DNA of 8,083 nt from NCBI GenBank assembly GCA_937873255.1, contig CALMVM010000453.1, positions 1-8,083 on the forward strand, in the 5' to 3' direction. The stretch's first letter is position 1, and the number at the start of each line of letters is the position of its first letter. A program made the position numbers and the translations under genes. This DNA is from an uncultured Verrucomicrobiota bacterium. Its GTDB lineage: Bacteria; Verrucomicrobiota; Verrucomicrobiia; Chthoniobacterales; SZAS-18. Shown here piece after piece: positions 1-5,192 of the stretch. Below the pieces are notes generated by a model, which searched no databases, was not told where the DNA came from, and was given only the letters and a program-made list of their open reading frames with translations.

Positions 1-242
1 ATGATGACCCACTGGCTGACGGGGAAACCGTCCACGGCGGCCGGACGCGTGTGGAACTTCTCCTTGAGCCTGTCCTGAATCTCGCCCGCGATGGCCTTGA
101 GATGCGGCTCGCTCGTGCCCGAGCAAATCAGATAATAATCCGTGACGGTCGAAATCCCGCGCAGGTCGAGCGCGGTGATGTTCACGGCTTTCTTTTCGGC
201 GGCGTAGAACGCGCACTCACGGACTATTTCTTCGGCGGTAAT
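1..242 (-). CDS. rsfS: Ribosome silencing factor RsfS (Iojap family), 3' end outside window
   Basis: RsfS binds ribosomal protein L14 (uL14) on the 50S subunit and blocks joining with 30S, lowering translation in starvation; it acts in the cytoplasm. Eighty codons are visible. The family core is clear: an N-terminal helix starting TAEEIVRE, then LDLRGISTVTDYYLICSG (about residues 25-42), then a helix HLKAIAGEIQDRLKEK, then the start of the block ending SQWVI, where the window stops. No ATG, GTG or TTG lies in frame at the family's usual N-terminus. The first residue aligning with the usual Met of MTAEE is an ATT codon at 242-240, seven bases after a perfect AAGGAG. The next in-frame GTG is at residue 20 and would remove the first helix. 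The gene overlaps the end of nadD by 19 bases, a common neighbour of rsfS. The family call is firm; the ATT start is inferred. Confidence 0.9.
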   Translation of the reverse strand, partial: MTAEEIVRECAFYAAEKKAVNITALDLRGISTVTDYYLICSGTSEPHLKAIAGEIQDRLKEKFHTRPAAVDGFPVSQWVI

Positions 243-847
243 GACGGGTCTCCTTGGGCGGCGGATGGGGGCGGATGGCGATAAAGGGCGTGGGCGTCGA
301 TCAGAGCCTCCACGCGCTCCGGCACTAGATACCGGATGGAGAGGCCGCTGGCAACCCGGTTTCTGATTTCGGTCGAGGACAGGTCCAGCACCCGGCCCAG
401 CGTGGGGAAGTCTTCCGTCCCCGGCGCGGGGGCGGCCGGCACGTGGCGGTGGAAGACGACGAAGGTCACCAGCGCGCGCAATTCGTCGATGCGGTGCCAG
501 GTGTGCAGTTCGCGCACGTTGTCCGCGCCGATGAGGTAGGATAATTCCGCGCCCGGCAGACGCGCGCGCAAGGCGAGGATCGTGTCGATGGAGTAGGACG
601 GACCCGCGCGGCCGAGTTCGCAGGGGTCCACCTCGAAAGTGGGTTCACCCGCGACGGCGGCGCGGAGCATCTCTAAACGCAGACTGCCCGGAGCGCCCGG
701 CGCGCGGCCGAGCTTGTGCGGGGAAACGGCTGCCGGCACGAAGATCATCCGCGACAGGCCGAGTTGCTCGACGGCGTCGCGGGCGAGGATCAGGTGGCCG
801 GTGTGGACGGGGTCGAACGATCCGCCGTAGATGCCGATGCGTTGCAT
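224..847 (-). CDS. nadD: Nicotinate-nucleotide adenylyltransferase NadD
   Basis: NadD transfers AMP from ATP to nicotinate mononucleotide, giving deamido-NAD, an essential step of NAD biosynthesis in the cytoplasm. The protein has 207 residues, normal for the family. It starts with the nucleotidyltransferase Rossmann motif GGSFDPVHTGH (residues 8-18, including HxGH). It continues with the VPAAVSPHK loop (37-45), PSYSIDTI (83-90) and IGADN (106-110), and ends with the second ATP-binding motif SSTEIRNR (157-164). The ATG at 847 puts the beta strand RIGIYGGS right at the N-terminus, as usual; no good Shine-Dalgarno site precedes it. Residues 191-207 are a proline-rich tail beyond the usual fold, and the DNA for this tail also carries the ribosome binding site and start of rsfS. 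The two genes probably share a transcript. The call is secure. Confidence 0.96.
   Translation of the reverse strand: MQRIGIYGGSFDPVHTGHLILARDAVEQLGLSRMIFVPAAVSPHKLGRAPGAPGSLRLEMLRAAVAGEPTFEVDPCELGRAGPSYSIDTILALRARLPGAELSYLIGADNVRELHTWHRIDELRALVTFVVFHRHVPAAPAPGTEDFPTLGRVLDLSSTEIRNRVASGLSIRYLVPERVEALIDAHALYRHPPPSAAQGDPSLPPKK
250..255 (-). promoter_or_regulatory. Shine-Dalgarno site deciding the rsfS start
   Basis: On the minus strand the bases read AAGGAG, complementary to the 3' end of 16S rRNA, with a 7-base spacer before the ATT proposed as the rsfS start. The site lies inside the last codons of nadD, so rsfS is probably translationally coupled to nadD. It is the main support for initiation at 242 rather than at the GTG at residue 20. 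Confidence 0.65.
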
Positions 848-865
848 GAGGGGGGCGAGTGACTG

Positions 866-879
866 GTTGCGAGTTGCGA
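866..879. repeat. Tandem heptamer (GTTGCGA)x2
   Basis: Two perfect adjacent copies of GTTGCGA lie about 20 bases upstream of the nadD start codon, followed by one more matching G. A related CGAG motif also occurs just before (855-858). The array is short and could be chance, but a second 7-base tandem array sits in another gap of this window (3941-3961). Confidence 0.45.
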
Positions 880-912
880 GACCAAAAACGCATAACCTAT
901 AAGACCTCTATT

Positions 913-944
913 ATCCTGAGGCGAGCTCTGCGAGCCGAAGGACC
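913..944 (+). repeat. Left copy of an inverted 32-bp interspersed-type repeat
   Basis: This arm begins ATCCTGAGGCGAG and ends GAGCCGAAGGACC. It is the reverse complement of 1046-1077 with a single mismatch (C at 926 against an A on the partner strand). The unit is itself an imperfect palindrome: TCCT pairs with AGGA at the ends, then GGC with GCC, then GC with GC near the centre, with two-base mismatched steps between. It resembles short intergenic repeats ending CAGGATGAC that I recall from several bacterial genomes; membership was not checked. Confidence 0.8.
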
Positions 945-1045
945 TTACCGCCGAGTACACGCTTGCCTGTCGTTTGGCCGCTGGGGGGAAAAGATAAACG
1001 GTAGGTCAGACCAAAAGTGAAAGGAAAGCGAGCACCTTGCGGCGG

Positions 1046-1077
1046 GGTCCTTCGGCTCGCAGAACTCGCCTCAGGAT
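1046..1077 (-). repeat. Right copy of an inverted 32-bp interspersed-type repeat
   Basis: This arm reads GGTCCTTCGGCTCGC at its left end and CGCCTCAGGAT at its right end. It is the inverted partner of 913-944, matching 31 of 32 positions, across a 101-base spacer. The following bases, GACA, extend the element in the form usual for such repeats, whereas the left copy has lost this flank. A transcript crossing both arms could fold into a stem of about 32 bp. The right copy lies 90 bases upstream of the start of the thioredoxin-like gene. Confidence 0.8.
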
Positions 1078-1167
1078 GACAGACTTTTGATGGGCGGTGC
1101 TCCTTTCTGAACCGTTACCAACCCGCTGCCCCCCGGCACAGAAGTGGCTGTGAAAATCTCCTCTGTT

Positions 1168-2166
1168 ATGCCAGCCCGTTTGTCTCGTCTTGCCGCCGTG
1201 GCACTGTTGCTCGCACTCGGCCCGATTTCCGGTGCCTTGTGCGTGGACAACTCCAACCCGCGGCCCGTCGGCGTTCAGGAACTTTCCCTCCTCCTGCGCA
1301 GCGGCTACACGGGCGACGAGGTCCTCCGCGAAACCGCCGGCCGCCCGCTGCTCGCGCCGCTTGACGCCGCCGCCCAACGCGCCCTGCTCGACGCCGGCGC
1401 CGACGCGCGCACGATGCCGTCGGGCCTGAAGGTCCATGAGCTCCTGGCGCGCATCGGCGGCGGCGGCGGATATGCCGTGGTCGAGACGAGCGAGGCGGCG
1501 GATCTGCAGCATCTCGCCGGCCTCTTCGCCGCCCTGCGCGCCGGCCGCGCGGTGGCGTCGCAAACCGAGGCATCCGAAGCCCAGCGGCGTCAGGCCGCCG
1601 TCGAACAATACCGGCTCGAAGCCTGGGAAGCCGAACAGGCCCGCCGCGCGGAGGCCGGCCGGCAGGCGTTGAATTCCCGGCTCGCCGCCCGCCGCGAGGA
1701 ATCGCTCAAACAGGGCGGCACTCTTTTGCGCGATAAGTTGGTCGTCTGCGCGCACGACCGCCTGGAGCCGTACGACAACGCGGCGCTGGCGGGCAAACGG
1801 ATTTTCCTGCTCTACGCCGCCGGCGGATCGGACCCCGCCTCGCACGTCCTGACACCGCAACTGGTGGAATTTTATAAGAAATTCGCACCCGCGCACCCGG
1901 ATTTTGAACTCGTGCTGGTGTCCGGGGACCGTTCGGCGGCCGACCTGGAACGGCACATGAAGCGCGAAAAAATGCCGTGGCCCGCGCTGGCGTTCGAGCA
2001 AATCGCGCAGGAGCCCGACCTCGCCGCGTTGCGCAAGGACGGCCTACCACGCCTGAGGCTCGTCGATGGGAGCGGCCAGACGATTGCGGATAATTTCGAT
2101 AACGGGAAACTGACCAATTCGCAGAGGGTGATCGACACGCTCCTAAGAATGTATAACCCAAAATAG
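1168..2166 (+). CDS. Secreted thioredoxin-fold protein lacking CxxC (nucleoredoxin-like)
   Basis: From the ATG at 1168 the protein has 332 residues. A signal peptide fills about residues 1-23 (arginines, then LAAVALLLALGPISGA), so it should act outside the cytoplasm. Residues 34-95 form a small helical region of unknown role. Residues 138-182 are rich in Ala, Arg, Glu and Gln and probably make a long helix or coiled coil. Residues 210-315 match the nucleoredoxin/TlpA-type thioredoxin fold: strand RIFLLYAA, then LTPQLVEFY, LVLVSGDRS, MPWPALAF and GLPRLRLVD, which keeps the cis-proline (P294). Where relatives carry WCPPC, this protein has GGSDPASH, without cysteine, so thiol-disulfide exchange is unlikely. 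GTG codons at 1144 and 1150 are alternative starts; none has a clear Shine-Dalgarno site. The gene converges on the DUF1343 gene with 9 bases between stops. Its exact function is unknown. Confidence 0.82.
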   Translation: MPARLSRLAAVALLLALGPISGALCVDNSNPRPVGVQELSLLLRSGYTGDEVLRETAGRPLLAPLDAAAQRALLDAGADARTMPSGLKVHELLARIGGGGGYAVVETSEAADLQHLAGLFAALRAGRAVASQTEASEAQRRQAAVEQYRLEAWEAEQARRAEAGRQALNSRLAARREESLKQGGTLLRDKLVVCAHDRLEPYDNAALAGKRIFLLYAAGGSDPASHVLTPQLVEFYKKFAPAHPDFELVLVSGDRSAADLERHMKREKMPWPALAFEQIAQEPDLAALRKDGLPRLRLVDGSGQTIADNFDNGKLTNSQRVIDTLLRMYNPK

Positions 2167-2175
2167 GGTCACCGC

Positions 2176-3393
2176 TCAATACAGGAGAAACGGCTGCCGT
2201 TCACGCCGGAAGCTTTCCACTTCCGCCGTCCAGCCCTCGACGATCTTCGCCGGGGCCATGCCCGCCTCGGTCATCCGCTGCAACGACGCGCCGCCGTACG
2301 TCGCGCGCAGGTCGGCGTTGACCTGCCCCGGCAGCTTGGAAAACAGCTTGCCGCCGCTCGCTTTGTACATCGCCGCGATCATGTAGACGTTGAGCGCCGT
2401 CAGGTTGCCGGCCGCGTGGCCGTCGATGCGGACGTTGGCCCCTTCGTTGCCGCCGCCTCGGTAGGGCGAAAAACTCATTCCCGCCAACCCCGCGCCGCGC
2501 AGGTAGCCCGTGAATTCCTCCGAGTCGAGGTACGAGGCCGACATCCGCTGGAAGGGCACGTCGGTGCCGATGCCCAGTTCCGGCCCGGTGATGTCACCGA
2601 CGAGTCCCGTCGCCACGTAGTACAACGGCGAATCCCCGCGCGGGATGTTGGGCGAGGAGCGCACCCACGGCAACCCGGTGTCGGCCCACAACATCCCGCG
2701 ATGCCAACCCTTCATCGGCACGACCGTCAGCTTGCACGGCGCGCCCATCCAGTGCTTGGCGTTGATCATCTTCGCCAGCTCGCCCGCCGTCATCCCGTAG
2801 ACGTACGGCACGGGGAACTGCGCGACGAAATTGATCCCGCCCGGGCCGACGCCCGGACCTTCCACGCGCTCACCCCCGAGCGGGTCGGGTCGGTCGAGCA
2901 CGATGAACTCGATGTGGTTTTCGGCGCACGCCTGCATGCACTTGCCCATGGTGGACAGGTACGTGTACGAACGCGAGCCGATGTCCTGGAGATCGAAGAC
3001 GAGGGCGTCGAGTCCCTTGAGCATCGCGGGCGTCGGCTTGCGCGTCGTGCCGTAGAGCGAATACGCCTGCAAGCCGGTCAGGTTGTCCTTGCGCGAAGCG
3101 ACGTATTTGCCGGCGAGTTCGGTGCCGTCGAGGCCGTGCTCGGGCGTGAACAGCGCGACGAGTTGCACGCCCGGCGCGCGGTGGAGCAGGACGCGGTCGC
3201 GTTCGCCGGCGGCGTCGGTGCCGGTCTGGTTGGTGACGAGGCCGATGCGCTTGCCCTTGACCTCCGCGAAGCCCGAGTCGCGCAAAACGTCGATGCCGAG
3301 CCTCACCTGGGCAAGCGCCACGGCGGCGGAGGCGAGCAGGAAAGCGGCGGCGAGCGATAGGCGGGAAGTGCTTTGCGCGAGGGATCGGACCAT
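2176..3393 (-). CDS. namZ: DUF1343 / NamZ-type exo-beta-N-acetylmuramidase, secreted
   Basis: Characterised members of this family (GH171, Bacillus subtilis NamZ) release MurNAc from the non-reducing end of peptidoglycan fragments. The protein has 405 residues from the ATG at 3393, usual for the family. A signal peptide covers about residues 1-28 (SRLSLAAAFLLASAAVALA, cut before Q29), so it is exported. Family blocks follow in order: GLVTNQTG (51-58), LFTPEHG (81-87), YSLYGTTRKPTP (111-122), LVFDLQDIGSRSYTYLSTM (131-149), VLDRPDPLGG (165-174), VEGP (177-180), YGMTAGELA (199-207) and WVRSSPNIP (243-251). The usual SEGRGT block reads PELGIGTD (271-278). The frame stays open upstream to 3810, but that stretch is antisense to the DUF3592-like gene and the signal peptide fixes the start. 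A NagZ-type gene lies 0.6 kb away on the other strand. The family is firm; the enzymatic activity is inferred. Confidence 0.9.
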   Translation of the reverse strand: MVRSLAQSTSRLSLAAAFLLASAAVALAQVRLGIDVLRDSGFAEVKGKRIGLVTNQTGTDAAGERDRVLLHRAPGVQLVALFTPEHGLDGTELAGKYVASRKDNLTGLQAYSLYGTTRKPTPAMLKGLDALVFDLQDIGSRSYTYLSTMGKCMQACAENHIEFIVLDRPDPLGGERVEGPGVGPGGINFVAQFPVPYVYGMTAGELAKMINAKHWMGAPCKLTVVPMKGWHRGMLWADTGLPWVRSSPNIPRGDSPLYYVATGLVGDITGPELGIGTDVPFQRMSASYLDSEEFTGYLRGAGLAGMSFSPYRGGGNEGANVRIDGHAAGNLTALNVYMIAAMYKASGGKLFSKLPGQVNADLRATYGGASLQRMTEAGMAPAKIVEGWTAEVESFRRERQPFLLY

Positions 3394-3411
3394 AAGTATC
3401 CGAACGTAGAG

Positions 3412-3428
3412 GGATTTCGCTAAAATCC
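3412..3428. promoter_or_regulatory. Short inverted repeat in divergent promoter gap
   Basis: GGATTT and AAATCC form a perfect 6-bp inverted repeat with a 5-base centre (CGCTA). It sits in the 78-bp gap between the divergent starts of the DUF1343 and DUF3592-like genes. This is one of the few AT-rich spots nearby, so it may be an operator or overlap a promoter. Chance occurrence is possible, and no clear -35/-10 pair was found. Confidence 0.25.
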
Positions 3429-3471
3429 AAGCCCGCTCCGCTGGCACCGTCGGTGCTCTTGTTCGTGCTGC

Positions 3472-3915
3472 GTGTCCTCGTACGTACCTCTCTACAAACC
3501 GCTGAAGGTCCTCTGGCTGGCGGCCGTGCTGGTCGTCGCCGGCCTGACGCTGTGGCATCCCCCGGCATGGCGGGGCCTCTGCCGGGAGCCGGGGATGGCG
3601 ACCGGGCAGGTCGTGGGCATTCATGTCGATCACGGCAGGGTGCGTTACCATTTCCAGGCCGGGGGAAGGACCTGGGAGGGGACGACCGGCGGTTACCGCC
3701 GCGATGGGTCCTCGCGCGATCTCCATGCAGCCGTCGAGGTGTATTACGCGCCCTCGGACCCGTCCATCAACCAGGCGGAGCGCCCCTCGCCCGGAGATTG
3801 GTGGAGGCATGCGGTGGCCTACCTTCTCTTTTACAGCGTGTTCCCGGTGACGCTAGCGGTAGGGATGGCCCAGCGATTCGTGCAATGGTTGTACGACCGC
3901 ACGATCTACGATTGA
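3472..3915 (+). CDS. Small DUF3592-like membrane protein
   Basis: The protein has 147 residues from a GTG start; no ATG is available before residue 42 and no Shine-Dalgarno site is visible. There are two predicted membrane helices, about residues 11-29 (LKVLWLAAVLVVAGLTLW) and 113-132 (HAVAYLLFYSVFPVTLAVGM). Between them is a roughly 80-residue loop with the beta-rich pattern of DUF3592 proteins: VRYHFQAGGRTWEG (57-70), then VEVYYAPSDPSINQAE (88-103), echoing the family pattern of vYYdPsnP. The function of DUF3592 proteins is not established. It lies 75 bp before the GH3 gene on the same strand and could share its transcript, but nothing in the sequence ties their functions. The family call is moderately sure. 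Confidence 0.72.
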   Translation: MSSYVPLYKPLKVLWLAAVLVVAGLTLWHPPAWRGLCREPGMATGQVVGIHVDHGRVRYHFQAGGRTWEGTTGGYRRDGSSRDLHAAVEVYYAPSDPSINQAERPSPGDWWRHAVAYLLFYSVFPVTLAVGMAQRFVQWLYDRTIYD

Positions 3916-3940
3916 ACCGGCGGGGGGTGGACGGTTTCGT

Positions 3941-3961
3941 CTTTTGCCTTTTGCCTTTTGC
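3941..3961. repeat. Tandem heptamer (CTTTTGC)x3
   Basis: Three perfect adjacent copies of CTTTTGC lie in the 75-bp gap between the DUF3592-like and GH3 genes, ending 29 bases before the GH3 ATG. The bases just before (AACCG, a 12-base loop, CGGTT; 3915-3936) could form a weak stem, so the array could be the T-rich tail of a poor terminator; I do not call it as one. The 7-base period matches the duplicated heptamer at 866-879, though the units differ. Confidence 0.7.
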
Positions 3962-3990
3962 GGCGGGCGTCTTTATCGTGCGCCCTCTTC

Positions 3991-5109
3991 ATGTCCGACG
4001 CTGTTTCCGATCCCGGCCAGACCCTCCTCGTCGGCCTGCCCGGCCCCGAACTCGACGCCGCCACCGCCGCCACCCTGCGGCGCGTCCAGCCGGGCGGCTA
4101 CATTCTCTTCACGCGCAACATCGTTACACCCGCCGGCCTGCGCAAACTCACCGACGATCTGCGCGACCTGAGCCGCGTCGAACCGATTATCACGATTGAC
4201 CAGGAAGGCGGCCGGGTGTCGCGCCTCAAGGCGGTCGGCCACGAACCTCCCGGCGCGACCGCGCTCCGTTTGCGCAACGACCCCGTGCTCGTGCGCCGGC
4301 ACGCGGCGCTCACGGCGCGGCTGCTGCGGCTGTTCGGGTTCAACCTCGACCTCTGCCCCGTGCTCGACCTGTGCCTGCGCGGCGACGAGAGCGTGGACAA
4401 TTCCCTGCGCGGCCGGTGCTACGGCGAGACCGTCGAACAGGTCGTGCGCCTGGCGGGGGCGTTCAACAGCGAGCTGCGCGCGGGCGGCGTCGCGTCGTGC
4501 GGCAAACATTTCCCCGGCTACACCTCGGCCCGCGAGGACGCGCACCATTCGCTGCCGGTCATCGACCGCACCCGCGACGAACTCGACGCCGTGGAACTCG
4601 GCCCCTACCGCGAGATGGCCAACGTGCTCGACAGCGTGATGGTCTGCCACGCCCACTATCCCTGCCTCGATCCCGACGGTCCGCGCCCGGCGTCGCTTTC
4701 CGCCAACGCCATCAACGGACTCCTGCGCGGCGAACTCGATTTTCGCGGCCTGGTGATGACCGACGACCTCGACATGGGCGCGATTTTGAATTCGTACGGC
4801 CTGGAGGAAACGCTCCACCTCGCGCTCGCCGCCGGGGCGGACCTGGCGATGATCTGCCACCGCGTCGATCAACTCGAAAACGCGCGCGGCTTCCTCGAAC
4901 GCGCCCCGCACGCCAGTCTCGAACGCGCCCTGGCGGCCGTGGCGACGGCGAAGGCGCGGTTGTCGCCGCCGGCCCCGGCGTTCAGCGAGGAGGAGTTCCG
5001 GCGGATCGACGCCGAGGTGTGGAACCTGCGCGTGGACGTGATGGGCGAGGAGGCCGCCGGACACCGCGCGCCGGAGGACGGGAAACGTTCGCCGGTGGAG
5101 ATTTACTGA
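3991..5109 (+). CDS. nagZ: GH3 beta-N-acetylhexosaminidase, NagZ type
   Basis: NagZ removes GlcNAc from the non-reducing end of GlcNAc-anhydroMurNAc or GlcNAc-MurNAc muropeptides during peptidoglycan recycling. The protein has 372 residues and one GH3 TIM-barrel domain. Signature pieces in order: GGYILFTRN (35-43), ITIDQEGGRVSRL (67-79), FNLDLCPVLDL (117-127), GKHFPGYTSAREDAHHSLP (171-189) and FRGLVMTDDLDMGAI (251-265). The Asp-His pair of the NagZ acid/base loop (D183, H185) and the likely nucleophile D258 are present. The loop differs from the common KHFPGHGDT form in having Tyr-Thr-Ser after the Gly. No signal peptide follows the ATG at 3991, so a cytoplasmic location is likely; a TTG at 3958 would add 11 residues without making one. 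The last 25 residues are a charged tail. Closeness to the NamZ-type gene supports a muropeptide role. Confidence 0.9.
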   Translation: MSDAVSDPGQTLLVGLPGPELDAATAATLRRVQPGGYILFTRNIVTPAGLRKLTDDLRDLSRVEPIITIDQEGGRVSRLKAVGHEPPGATALRLRNDPVLVRRHAALTARLLRLFGFNLDLCPVLDLCLRGDESVDNSLRGRCYGETVEQVVRLAGAFNSELRAGGVASCGKHFPGYTSAREDAHHSLPVIDRTRDELDAVELGPYREMANVLDSVMVCHAHYPCLDPDGPRPASLSANAINGLLRGELDFRGLVMTDDLDMGAILNSYGLEETLHLALAAGADLAMICHRVDQLENARGFLERAPHASLERALAAVATAKARLSPPAPAFSEEEFRRIDAEVWNLRVDVMGEEAAGHRAPEDGKRSPVEIY

Positions 5110-5125
5110 AACACCGCGCACGCCG

Positions 5126-5155
5126 CGACCCGGATACGGATGGGTCGATATATCG
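5126..5155. promoter_or_regulatory. Hairpin plus palindrome upstream of the Mo-hydroxylase operon
   Basis: CGACCC and GGGTCG (5126-5131, 5142-5147) form a perfect 6-bp inverted repeat around GGATACGGAT, itself a direct repeat of GGAT. A perfect 10-bp palindrome, CGATATATCG (5146-5155), overlaps its right arm. The block sits between the nagZ stop and the Shine-Dalgarno site of the next gene. No T-run follows, so a classical intrinsic terminator is unlikely; an operator/promoter site for the downstream operon is the better guess. No regulator was recognised. Confidence 0.35.
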
Positions 5156-5174
5156 GAGCGTAGATATTGCGGGA

Positions 5175-5186
5175 AAAGGAGGAGGG
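5175..5186 (+). promoter_or_regulatory. Strong Shine-Dalgarno site for the 2Fe-2S subunit
   Basis: AAAGGAGGAGGG carries two overlapping GGAGG-type matches, ending 6 bases before the ATG at 5193. It favours that ATG over the internal ATG at 5244, which has only CCGCCGCCCATC before it. Confidence 0.8.
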
Positions 5187-5192
5187 TTTAAC

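Larger units (their letters stand above)
848..1167. other. Divergent intergenic region, 320 bp, repeat-bearing
   Basis: This gap separates nadD (leftward) from the thioredoxin-like gene (rightward), so promoters for both should lie here. I see no plausible gene in it. It holds a 7-bp tandem duplication near nadD and two oppositely oriented copies of a 32-bp repeat. Between the repeats (945-1045) is about 100 bp without recognisable content. AT-rich bits such as ATAACCTATAAG (892-903) could be part of a -10 element, but no matching -35 is convincing. Confidence 0.6.

Noticed and set aside
1234..1245. Lipobox at the end of the thioredoxin-like protein's signal peptide (GALC)
   Set aside because: Leu directly before Cys does not fit a lipobox; ordinary signal peptidase cleavage near SGA is more likely.
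1006..2001. 331-codon minus-strand open frame opposite the thioredoxin-like gene
   Set aside because: Antisense shadow without motifs; its start and composition are unconvincing and the plus strand shows a signal peptide plus thioredoxin fold.
2160..2180. Bidirectional terminator between the convergent genes
   Set aside because: Only 9 bases separate the two stops and no stem of useful length is visible across them.
2416..3360. 314-codon plus-strand open frame opposite the DUF1343 gene
   Set aside because: Antisense shadow in GC-rich DNA; no motifs, while the other strand encodes a complete family protein with a signal peptide.
3394..3810. 139-residue upstream extension of the DUF1343 reading frame
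   Set aside because: It is antisense to the DUF3592-like gene and has low-complexity composition; a clean signal peptide starts at the ATG at 3393 and gives the family's normal length.
3915..3950. Possible intrinsic terminator after the DUF3592-like gene
   Set aside because: The stem is only 5 bp (AACCG/CGGTT) with a 12-base loop, and the T-run is interrupted; too weak to call.
3973..5121. 382-codon open frame on the minus strand opposite nagZ
   Set aside because: High-GC shadow frame, rich in Arg, Ala, Gly and Val with no recognisable motif; the plus strand carries an intact GH3 enzyme.
4371..5192. Long plus-strand open frame running through nagZ into the 2Fe-2S subunit, suggesting a fusion
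   Set aside because: The upstream part is an Arg/Pro-rich out-of-frame reading of nagZ; the real subunit has its own Shine-Dalgarno site and ATG at 5193.
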